Positions 17,271 through 29,294 are shown, counted from the stretch's first letter. The stretch: 64,000 nucleotides of DNA from Tsuneonella rigui (GCF_003958625.1 NZ_RSEL01000028.1:62001-126000); one strand, 5' to 3'. Made by a program: numbers and translations. The notes: generated by a model from the sequence alone, not told the origin.

Positions 17271-19331
17271 ATGAGACATTTCAAGACGATACTGCTCGCC
17301 GCAGCGGGTGCCGCGGTCGCTCTACCGGCGGCCGCGCAGGATAACCCGAGCTCCGCGCAGACCCAGCAGCAAGTGGCTAAGGGTCCGCCGCCCGCGTGGG
17401 TGACCCCGTCCGAGCCGCTGCCGGTGCCGCCCGACGCGAGCGGCCTGGCGTTCGTCCGCCTGCAGGACACTGTCCTCCATCTCGATGCGCATGGACAGTC
17501 CACGTACGTGGGGCAGCGCGTGAAGCTGCTGCACACGCAGGCCTTGCAGCTCGGCAACCTCGCCATCGCGTGGAATCCGGCGAGCGGGACGCCGACGATC
17601 CACGCGGTCAAGGTCCACCGCGGATCGGAGACGATCGATGTGCTCGCCAAGACCGCGTTCGAGGTATTGCGGCGCGAAGACCAGCTCGAGCAGGCGATGC
17701 TCAGCGGCACGCTGACCGCGGTGCTAAAGGTGCCCGACTTGCGCGTGGGCGACGAGCTCGAGGTGGCTTACACGCTGCCCTCGAGCGATCCGACGCTGAA
17801 GAACCAGAACGCAGGCATACTGCTGCTGCCCGGCACCACGCTGCCCGGCCGCTACCACCTCGGGGTGAGTTGGGAGGAAGGCGAAGAACCGCGTATCAAC
17901 GCGACGAACGATTTCGGTGCGGAGGTCGTCCGCAGCGCGCACGCCATAGAGATCAGCGCCGACAACCCGGCCGCGTTGGTCCCGCCGAAGGATGCCCCGC
18001 CACGTTACAATTGGCAGCGGCTCATCGAGTACAGCGACTTCGTCGGCTGGAATGCCGTCTCGCAGCGGTTCGTGGGACTGTTCACCGATGCCGCCAAGCT
18101 CGCGCCTGATTCCCCGTTGAAGCAGGAAGCCGCGAGGATCGCCGCCCAGCAGACCGATCCGCTCGCGCGGGCGCAGGAGGCGCTGGCGTTGGTCCAGCAG
18201 CAGGTGCGCTATATCTACATCGGGCTCGACGGGGGCAACTTCCTTCCCGCGAGCGCGGACCAGACCTGGCAGCGGCGCTACGGCGACTGCAAGGCCAAGA
18301 CCGCGCTCCTACTCGCATTGCTGGGCGAGCTGGGCATCGCGGCCGAACCCGTGCTGGTCCAAAACAGCGGCGCGGACGACGGGTTCGATGCCCGCCTGCC
18401 CAATCCGGGGCTATTCAATCACGTGCTCGTCCGCGCGACCATTGGCGGCAAGAAATATTGGCTCGATGGCACCCTGCCGGTCGTCGCCACCGCGAGCCTC
18501 GCGCCCGATTTCCCCTATCGCTGGGTACTGCCGCTGACGGCGAGAGGCAGCGCGCTCGAAAAGATCGCATGGGTCCCGGCAAAAAAGCCCGAAGAGCTCA
18601 ATCTCTACGAGATCGACGCGCGCGACGGGATCGACGCGCCGGCCCGCATCGTGACCACCTCGATCAAGCGCGGTCCGGATGCGCTGGTGCAATATGCCCA
18701 GTTCTCCGCGCTCACCGCCGACCAGTTGCTGCAGGCGTTTCGCAACAACCTGACCGGCGATAGTAGCTGGGATTCGATCGACTCGGTCACTTACCGCTTC
18801 GACCGCGACGAGCGGGCCAGCGTACTGGAAATCGCCGGCATCGGGCCGGTCGACTGGGACGTAGACGGTGCCGAACGCTCGCTCGCCTTGCCGGGCGGCG
18901 GGTTCAGTCCCCCCGGGCGGCACCAGCGCGCCGCCGACCAGGATCAGACGGCGCCGTTCTATGACTCTCCTTCGTTCACCTGCTATGTCACCACGCTGCG
19001 CCTGCCGAAGAACACGAACCCGGAGAATTGGCGCTTCAACAGCATGTTCGACACGTCGATGTACGGGCACGTCTATTACCGCGCGTTCGACCGGCGCGAC
19101 GGGAGCTTGCGGCTGGTGCGCGGCTCTCGCACCGAGCGGCCCGAGATCGATCCGGCGCTCGCCGAGCGCGACAACGCACGGCTGGCGCGGTTCGACAACT
19201 CGATGGCCTGGGCCATGTATGACCCGGACCAGACGATGACGCTTCCCCCCGGCCTGCCCAAGGTTGCTGCGACCTATGAAGGCGACTGGCTCCATTCGTC
19301 CGAAGCCTGCCTGCCGAAGGACTTGCGCTAG
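17271..19331 (+). CDS. DUF3857 and transglutaminase-like domain protein, exported
   Basis: The 686-residue product has a signal peptide (MRHFKTILLAAAGAAVALPAAAQD). Residues of about 60-240 match the DUF3857 beta-sandwich. A transglutaminase-like core follows, with the catalytic cysteine in RRYGDCKAKTALLLALL near residue 340, the histidine in LFNHVLV near 383 and the aspartate in YWLDGT near 399. The rest is a C-terminal beta-rich part. The complete Cys-His-Asp triad implies a thiol hydrolase or transamidase in the periplasm, but no substrate is known for this widespread family. Its stop overlaps the stop of the convergent lipid kinase by 4 bases. It has no obvious link with the neighbouring purine genes. 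Confidence 0.86.
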   Translation: MRHFKTILLAAAGAAVALPAAAQDNPSSAQTQQQVAKGPPPAWVTPSEPLPVPPDASGLAFVRLQDTVLHLDAHGQSTYVGQRVKLLHTQALQLGNLAIAWNPASGTPTIHAVKVHRGSETIDVLAKTAFEVLRREDQLEQAMLSGTLTAVLKVPDLRVGDELEVAYTLPSSDPTLKNQNAGILLLPGTTLPGRYHLGVSWEEGEEPRINATNDFGAEVVRSAHAIEISADNPAALVPPKDAPPRYNWQRLIEYSDFVGWNAVSQRFVGLFTDAAKLAPDSPLKQEAARIAAQQTDPLARAQEALALVQQQVRYIYIGLDGGNFLPASADQTWQRRYGDCKAKTALLLALLGELGIAAEPVLVQNSGADDGFDARLPNPGLFNHVLVRATIGGKKYWLDGTLPVVATASLAPDFPYRWVLPLTARGSALEKIAWVPAKKPEELNLYEIDARDGIDAPARIVTTSIKRGPDALVQYAQFSALTADQLLQAFRNNLTGDSSWDSIDSVTYRFDRDERASVLEIAGIGPVDWDVDGAERSLALPGGGFSPPGRHQRAADQDQTAPFYDSPSFTCYVTTLRLPKNTNPENWRFNSMFDTSMYGHVYYRAFDRRDGSLRLVRGSRTERPEIDPALAERDNARLARFDNSMAWAMYDPDQTMTLPPGLPKVAATYEGDWLHSSEACLPKDLR

Positions 19332-20206
19332 ACCACGTAGGTCAGGCTCATCCCGCTTGGCCCAATGGCGTAGGCGCAATCGGGCAGGTGGTCGCCGTCG
19401 ACCTGGACCGGGCTGACGCAGCGGTCGAAGGTGACGCGGCGGACGCTGCGGAAGGTCGCGAGACCGAGGCGGTCGAGCGGCCGGCGGGCGATCGCGGCGG
19501 CGGTGAACGCGGCGACGCGGAGGCGCGAGGGGCGTTCGAGGACGATCAATTCGACCGCATCGGCTGTCAATGAAGCGCTTGGTGCGAGCTGGAACGGCCC
19601 GCCGAACAGCGCCGAATGACTTACGATCACCGCCGCCGCTTCGCATTCGAACGCGTTGCCGTCGCTGAGCTCGCCGGAAACCGTCATCGTCTCACGCGGC
19701 CATTCGCGCAGCACCTGCAGCATCGCCACGACGTAGGCGAACCGGCCGATCCGCCGCTTGAGCGCGCCCGACACCCGCGCCACCGCGTGGCTGTCAGGAC
19801 CGATCGACAAGCAGGCGACCACCGGCATCTCGCCCAGCCGATAGAGCGGCGCGCGCACCCAGCTCTCTTTTCCCCGTTCCCACGCCGCGCAGACCTGCGC
19901 CGCGAGCTTCGCCGGATCGCGTGCGTAGCCGAGTTCGCGCGCGACCAGGTTGATGGTTCCGGCAGGCGCGATGCACAGCGGCACTTCGCCTGCGCGCTCA
20001 CCCAGCGCCTGCACCGTGTCGCGCAAGGTGCCGTCGCCGCCGTGGACGCAGACGAGGTCTGCCGTGCCAGACAGCTGCACGCCGTCGCGGGTGGTCGGCA
20101 GCGCGGTGACCTCTGCCCCATGGGCGTCGAACGCGCGCACCAGCGCCGCCAGCCGCGCCGGGCGGAAGCTGCCCGCCGCCGGATTGTAGACCAGATCGAG
20201 CTTCAT
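19328..20206 (-). CDS. Diacylglycerol kinase-like (DAGK catalytic domain) lipid kinase
   Basis: This 292-residue protein starts at ATG 20206 (MKLDLVYNPAAGS). It has the DAGK/sphingosine-kinase signatures VYNPAAGS, CVHGGDGTLRDTV with the GGDG nucleotide loop near residue 56, and APAGTINLVARELG. The C-terminal part is the beta-sandwich domain of the YegS/BmrU group, ending VQVDGDHLP and IGPSGMSLTYVV. It probably phosphorylates a lipid such as diacylglycerol or a sphingoid base with ATP at the inner membrane. Sphingomonads make glycosphingolipids, so a sphingoid substrate is possible, but this is speculative. The gene is divergent from the M16 peptidase. Confidence 0.87.
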   Translation of the reverse strand: MKLDLVYNPAAGSFRPARLAALVRAFDAHGAEVTALPTTRDGVQLSGTADLVCVHGGDGTLRDTVQALGERAGEVPLCIAPAGTINLVARELGYARDPAKLAAQVCAAWERGKESWVRAPLYRLGEMPVVACLSIGPDSHAVARVSGALKRRIGRFAYVVAMLQVLREWPRETMTVSGELSDGNAFECEAAAVIVSHSALFGGPFQLAPSASLTADAVELIVLERPSRLRVAAFTAAAIARRPLDRLGLATFRSVRRVTFDRCVSPVQVDGDHLPDCAYAIGPSGMSLTYVV

Positions 20207-20255
20207 GCGGGTCCGGTTGTTGCCCGGTTCAGCCGGGACCGGCAAGGAGGTGCAC

Positions 20256-23087
20256 ATGAAGCGTTCGCTGCTGGCGGGTTTCGCCGTCCTTCTCGCCGTT
20301 CCCGCATATGCCGAAGACGCCCCGCCCGCGTGGGCATTCGAACAGAGCGACGTCCCGGTCGATCCCGCGTTCACCTTCGGCCGGCTGCCCAACGGCATGC
20401 GCTACGTCTTGCGCGAGAACCACACGCCCGAAGGCACCGTGCTGGTGCGGCTGCGGATCGGTTCGGGGTCGCTGGAGGAGACCGACGACGAGCGCGGCCT
20501 CGCGCATTTCCTCGAGCACATGGCGTTCAATGGCTCGACCCACGTGCCCGAAGGCGAGATGATCAAGCTGCTCGAGCGCGAGGGGCTCGCATTCGGCGCC
20601 GATACCAACGCCTCGACCGGGTTCGAGGCGACCACCTACAAGCTCGACCTGCCGCGCGCCGACCCGAAGCTGGTCGAGACCGCGCTGATGCTGATGCGCG
20701 AGACCGCCAGCGAGCTTACGCTCTCCCCCGAGGCGATCGATCGCGAGCGCGGGGTAGTGTTGGCAGAAAAGCGCGACCGGACCACCTACGCCCTCAAGGA
20801 AACCGAGGATGAGTGGGCGTTCATCGCGCCCGGCGCCCGCTATCCCGAGCGGTTGCCGATAGGAACCGATGCCACGCTGAAGGCGGCCGGTGCGAACCGC
20901 ATCGGCGGTTTGTACCGCCGTGCCTATGTGCCCGCTAACGCGGTGCTGATCGTGGTCGGAGATATCGATGTGGCCGCGACCCAAAAGGCGATCGCCGCGC
21001 GTTTCGGCGATTGGTCAGGCCCGCCCGCCCCGCCAGAGCCGAATGCCGGGCCAGTGGACCTCGCTCGGCGCGGCCAAACCGACATCTATCTCGACCCGGC
21101 CTTGTCCGAGCGAGTGACCGTCACCGCGCTGTCGCCGTGGACCGAGGAGCCCGACACGATCGCGCAGCGCCGCACCAACCTGCTGCGATCGATCGGCTAT
21201 GCCGCGGTCAACCGGCGGCTGGCCACGCTCGCGCGGCAGGCCGATGCGCCCTATCGCGGTGCGGGATTCGGCACCGGCGACGTGTTCAAGGTCGGCCGGA
21301 CGACCAACTTCATCGTTGATGCGCTCGATGGCAAATGGCGCCAGGGACTCGACGCGGCGGTGCGCGAATGGCGGCGAGCACTCGAATACGGCTTCTCCGA
21401 TGCAGAGATCGCAGAGCAGGTCGCGCGGACGCGCCAATCGCAGGAGAACGCCGCACGTGCCGCTTCGACCCGCAGCAATGCCGCGCTGGTCGGCGCGATC
21501 GAGCAGCTGCTGAACAACGACCTGGTCCCGGCCACCCCGGAAAGCGCCTTGGCGCGGTTCGAGGAGTTCGCACCCTCCATCACACCCGAGGCGGTGCTGG
21601 CGGCGATGAAGGACGACGCCGCGCCGCTCAACGATCCGCTGATCCGGTTCCAGGGCCGGGTGGCGCCCGCCGGCGGCGATGCAGCGCTGCGCGCGGCCTG
21701 GGACGCCGATATGGCTGAAACGATCGCCGCGCCCTATACGGTGGCCGCCGGATCCTTCGCCTACACCGATTTCGGCACGCCAGGCACGGTGGTCGCAGAT
21801 ACGGTCGAGCCGCGCACCGGCATCCGCGAAGTCCGCTTCGCCAACGGCGTGCGCCTCAACCTCAAGCGTACCGCGCTCGAAGCGGACCGCGTGCGGTTCG
21901 TGCTCAATCTCGACGGCGGCGATCTGCTTGCCACGCGCAAGAAACCGCTCGCGACCGCGATGACGGGAAGCCTGCCGGCGGGGGGCCTGGGCAAGCATTC
22001 GCAAGACGAGCTTGTCACCCTGCTGGCCGGGCGGACCGCCTCCATCAACCTCGCCTCGGGCGGAGATACCTTTGCCAGCGCAGGTTCGACGACTACCGCC
22101 GACCTGGAGCTCCAACTCGATCTGCTCGCTGCTGCGCTCACCGACCCGGGCTACCGGCGCGAAGGCGAAGTCACCTACCGGCGCGAGATCGCCAACTGGT
22201 TTTTGCGCAAGGACGCCACCCCCGGCGGCGCGCTGAACGCGGCGATTGGGGGTATCCTGTCGGACAACGATCCGCGCTTCACCGTCCAGAGACCGGCCGA
22301 CTACCAGAAGCTATCGTTCGCCAAGCTGCGCGAGACGATCTCCGACCGGCTGGCGCACGGCGCAATCGAGTTGGCACTGGTCGGCGACTTCGATGAGAAC
22401 GCGGCCATCGCGCTGGTGGCGAAGACGCTCGGCGCCCTGCCCGCTCGCGAGCCCGACTTTCTCCCGCGCGAGGACCGGCGCGATCGTCCGTTCACCGCCG
22501 ACCGCAGTCCGCGCACGGTGGTGCATACCGGGGAAGCCGATCAGGCGCTGCTGCAGTACACGTGGCCGACCACCGACGATACCGATGCCGCAACCGTGCA
22601 GCGGCTCGAGCTGCTTGAGCGCGTAATCCAGATCGAGCTGACTGAGGAGATCCGCGAGAAGCTCGGCAAGGCGTATTCGCCCGGCGCCCGCAGTGCGCCC
22701 TCGACCGTGTGGCGCGGCTACGGCACATTCTCGCTTAGCGCTTCGGTCGATACCGCCGATGTCGCCGCGACTCGCACCGCTATCCGGGCGGTCATGCAGC
22801 GGCTGGCGAACGAGCCGGTCGATCCGGACACGCTGGCGAGAGCCCGGCGGCCGCTGCTGGAATCGTACGATAACGCTCTGAAGAACAACGGCGGTTGGCT
22901 GCAGCTGGCCGCGCGCGCGCAGACCAAGTCGTACCGGATCGACCGCTTCCTGACCGCGAAGACAACTATCGAAGGCATCACCCCCGCCGACCTGCAGGCC
23001 ACCGCCGCGCGTTACCTAGCCCCTGACGCTGCGGTCGAGGTGTTCGTACGGCCAGCGGGGGAAAGCGCTAGCCAACCCTTGTCGTGA
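20256..23087 (+). CDS. M16-family (insulinase/PqqL-like) zinc peptidase
   Basis: AAGGAGG at 20244-20250 fixes the ATG at 20256. The 943-residue protein has a signal peptide (MKRSLLAGFAVLLAVPAYAED) and the inverted zinc motif HFLEH at residues 84-88 (H84, E87, H88) in ERGLAHFLEHMAFNGS. The third ligand is a glutamate about 70-80 residues on. The length corresponds to two fused M16 halves, of which only the first keeps the zinc site. It should degrade peptides in the periplasm. Such proteins in this group are usually free-standing; the neighbouring purine genes do not suggest a joint function. Confidence 0.92.
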   Translation: MKRSLLAGFAVLLAVPAYAEDAPPAWAFEQSDVPVDPAFTFGRLPNGMRYVLRENHTPEGTVLVRLRIGSGSLEETDDERGLAHFLEHMAFNGSTHVPEGEMIKLLEREGLAFGADTNASTGFEATTYKLDLPRADPKLVETALMLMRETASELTLSPEAIDRERGVVLAEKRDRTTYALKETEDEWAFIAPGARYPERLPIGTDATLKAAGANRIGGLYRRAYVPANAVLIVVGDIDVAATQKAIAARFGDWSGPPAPPEPNAGPVDLARRGQTDIYLDPALSERVTVTALSPWTEEPDTIAQRRTNLLRSIGYAAVNRRLATLARQADAPYRGAGFGTGDVFKVGRTTNFIVDALDGKWRQGLDAAVREWRRALEYGFSDAEIAEQVARTRQSQENAARAASTRSNAALVGAIEQLLNNDLVPATPESALARFEEFAPSITPEAVLAAMKDDAAPLNDPLIRFQGRVAPAGGDAALRAAWDADMAETIAAPYTVAAGSFAYTDFGTPGTVVADTVEPRTGIREVRFANGVRLNLKRTALEADRVRFVLNLDGGDLLATRKKPLATAMTGSLPAGGLGKHSQDELVTLLAGRTASINLASGGDTFASAGSTTTADLELQLDLLAAALTDPGYRREGEVTYRREIANWFLRKDATPGGALNAAIGGILSDNDPRFTVQRPADYQKLSFAKLRETISDRLAHGAIELALVGDFDENAAIALVAKTLGALPAREPDFLPREDRRDRPFTADRSPRTVVHTGEADQALLQYTWPTTDDTDAATVQRLELLERVIQIELTEEIREKLGKAYSPGARSAPSTVWRGYGTFSLSASVDTADVAATRTAIRAVMQRLANEPVDPDTLARARRPLLESYDNALKNNGGWLQLAARAQTKSYRIDRFLTAKTTIEGITPADLQATAARYLAPDAAVEVFVRPAGESASQPLS

Positions 23088-23142
23088 CGCCGCCCCTCCG
23101 CCATAGGCTGCGCGCGTCCCCGCCAGCCAAAGGGCCGTATCC

Positions 23143-23382
23143 ATGAAAGTCCGCGTCCACGTCAGCCTGAAGCCCGGGGTGCTCGATCCTCAGGGGCGTG
23201 CGGTACACCACGCGCTCGAAGGACTTGGCTTCGATGGGATCGAGGATGTCCGCATCGGCCGCACCGTCGAGCTCGACGTCGCCGACGGCACCAGCGACGA
23301 GGCGCTCGACCAGATGTGCCGCACGCTGCTCGCCAACATGGTGATCGAAAACTACCGCATCGAGAAGCCGGAGCACGCGTGA
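23143..23382 (+). CDS. purS: Phosphoribosylformylglycinamidine synthase subunit PurS
   Basis: The 79-residue protein ([20 protein letters not shown]...) is full length for PurS. The family hallmark KPGVLDPQG is present, followed by the [13 protein letters not shown] strand. PurS bridges PurL and PurQ in the complex that converts FGAR to FGAM. Its stop overlaps the purQ start (TGATG), so the two are translationally coupled. purL is not in the window. Confidence 0.96.
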   Translation: MKVRVHVSLKPGVLDPQGRAVHHALEGLGFDGIEDVRIGRTVELDVADGTSDEALDQMCRTLLANMVIENYRIEKPEHA

Positions 23383-24059
23383 TGGCCTTTCGCGCGGCGG
23401 TCATCACCTTCCCCGGATCGAACTGCGACCGCGACATGGCGATGGCGCTGGAGAAGGTATCGGGCACGCCCGCGCTACGGGTGTGGCACGGTGACAGCGA
23501 ATTGCCCGACCGGCTCGATTTCATCGCGGTGCCGGGCGGGTTCTCGTACGGCGATTACTTGCGCTGCGGCGCGATCGCCAGCCGCAGCCCGGTGATGCGC
23601 GCGGTCGTCGCCGCGGCCGGCCGGGGCGTGCCAGTGCTGGGCGTGTGCAACGGCTTCCAGGTGCTGACCGAGGCTGAGCTGCTGCCCGGCGCGCTGATGC
23701 GCAATGCACAGCTCACCTTTACCTGCCGCGCCGCGCCGCTGACGGTAGAGAACAGCCAGTCGCTGTTCACCGGCGGCTACGAGGCGGGCGAAACGATCAC
23801 GCTGCCGGTCGCGCATCACGACGGCAACTACTTCGCCGACGATGCCACGCTGGACCGGCTGGAAGGCGAGGGCCGGGTGGCGTTCCGCTATGCCGACGAA
23901 TGCAATGGTTCGCAGCGGCGGATCGCGGGCATCCTCAACGCGGCCGGCACGGTGCTCGGCATGATGCCGCACCCGGAGCGGGCGATCGAGCCGGAGCTGG
24001 GCGGCAGCGACGGGCGCGCGCTGTTCGAAAGCGCGGTGCGGGGACTGGTCGCCGCTTAG
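23382..24059 (+). CDS. purQ: Phosphoribosylformylglycinamidine synthase, glutaminase subunit PurQ
   Basis: PurQ releases ammonia from glutamine for FGAM synthesis. The 225-residue protein starts PGSNCDRD, as usual. It has the class-I amidotransferase nucleophile Cys89 in GVCNGFQ and the His-Glu pair in MPHPERA. The ATG at 23382 overlaps the purS stop by one base. The last 4 bases overlap the stop of the convergent GGDEF-EAL gene. Confidence 0.96.
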   Translation: MAFRAAVITFPGSNCDRDMAMALEKVSGTPALRVWHGDSELPDRLDFIAVPGGFSYGDYLRCGAIASRSPVMRAVVAAAGRGVPVLGVCNGFQVLTEAELLPGALMRNAQLTFTCRAAPLTVENSQSLFTGGYEAGETITLPVAHHDGNYFADDATLDRLEGEGRVAFRYADECNGSQRRIAGILNAAGTVLGMMPHPERAIEPELGGSDGRALFESAVRGLVAA

Positions 24060-26419
24060 GCGCGCAGCCGCTCGGGCACGTCGAGCCGGCGCCGGAACAG
24101 CTGGAGCGCATCCTCGGCGCGCATCGGGCGGCCGAAGTAATACCCCTGGATCTTGGTGCAGCCCAATTTGCGGATCATTTCCGCTTCCTCGGCGCTTTCG
24201 ACACCCTCGGCGGTGGTCGACATCTCGAGGCTGTCGGCCATCGCCACCACGGCGCGAATGATCGCGAGGCTTTCCTTGCTGCCCTGCCCCGCGCCGGTGA
24301 CGAAGCTGCGATCGACCTTAATGGTCGAGAAGCGGATTTTCCTGAGGTAGCCGAGCGAGGAATAGCCGGTGCCGAAATCGTCCAGCGCCACCGTGCAACC
24401 CAGCGCCATGACCTGTTCGAGGCTGGCGCGCGCGATGCTGGCGTCGCGCAGGAAGATGCTCTCGGTCACTTCCAGCTCGAGCCGGCGCGCTTCGAGACCG
24501 CTGGCGGTCAGCGCCCGGACGACGGTGGTCGCGAAGTCCGGTTCGAACAGCTGTTCGGGGCTGACGTTGACCGCGATGCGGACGTGCTCCGGCCAGCGGG
24601 TCGCCTCGCGGCAGGCCTGCTCCATCACCCAGGTGCCGATCGGCACGATCAGTCGCGTGTCCTCGGCGATCGGCACGAACTTGCCCGGGCTCACCGGGCC
24701 GTGGTCGGCGCTGTTCCACCGCACCAGCGCCTCGAAGCTGACCACGCTTTCCGTATTGGCGTCGACCACCGGCTGGAAATTGAGCTCGAGCTCGCGCTTT
24801 TCCAGCGCCTGGCGCAGCGCGAATTCGAGCTGACGGCGCTCCTCGGCATTGGCGTGGAGCAACGGCTCGTAGTTGCGGTGCTCGTTGCCGCCATCGTCCT
24901 TCGCGCGGTAGAGCGCGAGGTCGGCGTTGCGCATCAGCTCCTCGACCGTCTTGCCGTCGCGCGGACCGATCGCCGACCCGACCGAGGCGCCGACGTAGAG
25001 CGTGTGGTGATCGACCTCGTAAGGCTGCGACAGCCGGTTGATGACGTTTTTGGCAACGCGTTCGATGCAGCCGCGTTCGGACGCGTCGCGAATGACGATC
25101 GCAAACTCGTCGCCGCCCAAACGGCCGCACAGCTCGTTCTCGCCCATCAGCGCCTTGAGGCGCGCCGAGACCTGTGCGAGCAGCTTGTCGCCGACGAGGT
25201 GTCCCAATGAATCGTTGACCGCCTTGAAGCGGTCGAGGTCGATCATCAGGAACGCACAGCGGGTGCGCCATTGTTCGGCATACCGCAGCGCGTCTCCCAG
25301 CGCTTCCGTCAGCATCAGGCGGTTGGGCAGCCCGGTGAGCGTGTCGTAGCGCGCGAGGTAGGCGATCTTCTCGCTCGATTCGCGCTGCTCGGTGACGTCC
25401 GAGCCGACCCCGCGGATGCCGAGGTAGGCTCCGTTATCGTCCAGCATCGGGGTCCCCGAGAGCTCCCACCAGCGATGCTCGCGGCCGATCGCCACCTTGA
25501 CCAGCAGGTTGGAAAAGCTCTCACGGCGCTTCAGGCGCTCAGCAAGGTCATGCAGCGACGCCGGAAACTGACCCGTCTCCCACGCCTCGCCCGAGATCAA
25601 CTCGACGAAGGGCTTGCCCTCGACTTCCTCCACCGGCCGGCCAAGCGCGAACGCGAACCGCGGGGACGCCCCGCGGATCATCCGATTGGTATCGATCTGC
25701 CACAGCCAATCGGCCTGGTTTTCCTCGAACTCACGCAAGAGCAGCGAGACGACCTCGCTCTGCTCGGCCACCCCCGCTTCGGCGAGGCAGGCGGTCAGCT
25801 GCATCCGGGCGACCGAAAACGCCCCCTTGGCGACTCCGGCCAGCATCATCATGATCGCGACCGCGAGCGCATATTGGCCGAACCACAGGAAGCTGCCGAT
25901 CGCCGCCAGCCCGGTGAGCCCGCCCATGATGAGGGTCGCGAGCGGCGCGGCGCCGAGCGCCATCGATGATCCCACCAGCAGCACCGCGACCAGGAGACCC
26001 ATGCCGGCCCGCTCCGCATCTCCGCCGAACCCGGCAAAGCCGAGAATGCCGACGCACCAGGCCGCCGCAACCGCAGCCGTCGCGCGGGCCTTGCGCAGGA
26101 TTTCCTCGCGCGAGATCCGCGGCCGATCGCCCAGCGCCACTCCCTGATTGGACCGGGTGTTCAGCACGACCGAACTAACCAACGCGGCCGCGAACGCGAC
26201 CATCAGCCAGAGCGGCGCCTTGCCGGCGTAGACAACCAGGGCCAGCAACGCGCAGACTGCATGGACCGCCATCCGCTGCCGCACAGTGCTGAGCAACTGC
26301 GCATATTGCAGCCCACGCAAGCGGCTCCAATCCGCACCCTCCGGGTCCTTCAGACCCAGGATGGCAAGCAGCGGGATGTCCGCCTGGACATCGGGTGCGG
26401 GAGTCTTGCGATCGCTCAC
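24056..26419 (-). CDS. Membrane GGDEF-EAL protein with PAS domain (cyclic-di-GMP turnover)
   Basis: The order of domains in this 787-residue protein is: a short cytoplasmic start, four to six membrane helices to about residue 205, a PAS domain near 225-340 ([24 protein letters not shown]), GGDEF near 345-505 and EAL near 520-770. The diguanylate cyclase motif GGDEF is intact ([11 protein letters not shown]), but no RxxD inhibitory site precedes it. The phosphodiesterase motif EAL is intact (SFEALVRW), as are [10 protein letters not shown] and KVDRSFV. Both activities are therefore possible, and the sign of the effect on c-di-GMP cannot be told. c-di-GMP usually controls matrix and amyloid production, so a link to the curli locus in this window is conceivable but not shown. 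Confidence 0.94.
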   Translation of the reverse strand: MSDRKTPAPDVQADIPLLAILGLKDPEGADWSRLRGLQYAQLLSTVRQRMAVHAVCALLALVVYAGKAPLWLMVAFAAALVSSVVLNTRSNQGVALGDRPRISREEILRKARATAAVAAAWCVGILGFAGFGGDAERAGMGLLVAVLLVGSSMALGAAPLATLIMGGLTGLAAIGSFLWFGQYALAVAIMMMLAGVAKGAFSVARMQLTACLAEAGVAEQSEVVSLLLREFEENQADWLWQIDTNRMIRGASPRFAFALGRPVEEVEGKPFVELISGEAWETGQFPASLHDLAERLKRRESFSNLLVKVAIGREHRWWELSGTPMLDDNGAYLGIRGVGSDVTEQRESSEKIAYLARYDTLTGLPNRLMLTEALGDALRYAEQWRTRCAFLMIDLDRFKAVNDSLGHLVGDKLLAQVSARLKALMGENELCGRLGGDEFAIVIRDASERGCIERVAKNVINRLSQPYEVDHHTLYVGASVGSAIGPRDGKTVEELMRNADLALYRAKDDGGNEHRNYEPLLHANAEERRQLEFALRQALEKRELELNFQPVVDANTESVVSFEALVRWNSADHGPVSPGKFVPIAEDTRLIVPIGTWVMEQACREATRWPEHVRIAVNVSPEQLFEPDFATTVVRALTASGLEARRLELEVTESIFLRDASIARASLEQVMALGCTVALDDFGTGYSSLGYLRKIRFSTIKVDRSFVTGAGQGSKESLAIIRAVVAMADSLEMSTTAEGVESAEEAEMIRKLGCTKIQGYYFGRPMRAEDALQLFRRRLDVPERLRA

Positions 26420-26530
26420 CCGTCGCCTTTACGGGGGCAAAGGTTAGGGGCCGGTAAATCGCGGGAATGAAAGGGAAGTTACCAACCCTCGGCGCAAGCT
26501 CGCGTTAACCACGAATCCTCTTGCGGTGAT

Positions 26531-28354
<1,824 letters not shown>

Positions 28355-28371
28355 GAACTTTTAGACTTTCT

Positions 28372-28752
28372 CTAGAGGATATAGGGAACGCGAACGCCGG
28401 GCATCTCGGCGGGGAAATCCTTGGTATTGCGGGTCACGAGCACCCGGCCGCGGGTCTGCGCAGAGGCGAGGATGACCGCGTCCGGCGACTTCAAGCGGGG
28501 CCTCTCCCGGCGGAGCGCGGCAGCGCGCAGGGCGATCTCCTCGTCCATCTCGTCGATGCCGAAATGGCTCATGAAGGCGAGCGCGCCCTTTACGATGACG
28601 GCGTCACCTTTGGAGAGAACTTCCAGCCACGCCATCCGACTGATCCAGGCACGCCCACCCCCTGAAACGGCGCGTTGAATTTCCGCTCGCGCTGGCAGGA
28701 ACCCCGAGAGAGCGTCGATCACGATATTGGCGTCGAATGCAAATCCGCTCAT
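28372..28752 (-). CDS. PIN-domain toxin, VapC-like ribonuclease
   Basis: This 126-residue protein carries the four acidic PIN positions: Asp7 (FDANIVIDAL), Glu44 (WLEVLSK), Asp91 (KSPDAVILASA) and Asp112 (TRNTKDFP). VapC toxins cut specific RNAs, often initiator tRNA, when free of antitoxin. The start overlaps the antitoxin stop (ATGA), as usual for VapBC modules. All catalytic residues are intact, so it is probably active. glmS follows 17 bases downstream, which places an essential gene behind the toxin. Confidence 0.9.
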   Translation of the reverse strand: MSGFAFDANIVIDALSGFLPARAEIQRAVSGGGRAWISRMAWLEVLSKGDAVIVKGALAFMSHFGIDEMDEEIALRAAALRRERPRLKSPDAVILASAQTRGRVLVTRNTKDFPAEMPGVRVPYIL

Positions 28753-29126
28753 GATCGTGGCGGGGCCTTGGGCTGCGGGTACTTGCCCTTGAGCATATCG
28801 AGGTAGATCTGCCGCTGCCGGTCATCTTCCTCATCGAACAAGTCGGGCGATTCCGCGCGAACCTCCTCGTAATCATCGTCCCACGGCCGCGTCCATTCGG
28901 CTCTACGCCGGCGTTCGTAGTCGTGAGGATCGATCACCAGACCGGCGCGCGCCCACAGGCCGAAGCCCTCGTCCAGCCAGTCGAGCCCACTATCGGACGC
29001 CGCTTCGGCTTTGTAGGCTCTGACCGCCTCACGCAGCACCGACGCGCGCGATTTTCCTTGCTCAGCCGCGCGAGCATCGAGCCATTTGATGTCCTCATCA
29101 GGCAGATCAGCGAGAATGCGCGTCAT
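28749..29126 (-). CDS. Ribbon-helix-helix antitoxin of the VapC-like toxin
   Basis: The N-terminal half is a ribbon-helix-helix DNA-binding domain (MTRILADLPDEDIKWLDARA, then KSRASVLREAVRAY). The C-terminal half (about residues 60-125) is acidic and aromatic and should wrap the toxin. I prefer the start at 29126 (MTRIL, 125 residues), because the family begins with this beta-strand. An in-frame ATG at 29144 would add six residues (MISRYQ) but lies inside the palindromic operator. Neither start has a ribosome site, so the mRNA may be leaderless. The antitoxin should repress its own promoter by binding the palindromes at 29128-29157. Confidence 0.85.
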   Translation of the reverse strand: MTRILADLPDEDIKWLDARAAEQGKSRASVLREAVRAYKAEAASDSGLDWLDEGFGLWARAGLVIDPHDYERRRRAEWTRPWDDDYEEVRAESPDLFDEEDDRQRQIYLDMLKGKYPQPKAPPRS

Positions 29127-29127
29127 T

Positions 29128-29157
29128 TGATATCGCGATATCATATCATGATATCAT
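29128..29157. promoter_or_regulatory. Palindromic operator/promoter of the toxin-antitoxin operon
   Basis: A perfect 16-base palindrome TGATATCGCGATATCA (29128-29143) is followed by a 10-base palindrome ATGATATCAT (29148-29157). GATATC occurs three times. The stretch is strikingly AT-rich against its surroundings. It lies immediately upstream of the antitoxin start and contains a TATGAT that could be the -10 box on the minus strand. This is the expected design for autorepression by a ribbon-helix-helix antitoxin. Confidence 0.75.
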
Positions 29158-29294
29158 GTCAACCCGCATAGTGCTCGTCTTCCACTCCGCTCAGCCCCAT
29201 GACCGGTTTCCAACCAAACGTGGTTTACGCTTTCTTAAGCGCTTCCCCGCGATACCCGCCGCGATCGACACGCGTCGAGCGACCGGGGGGTTTC

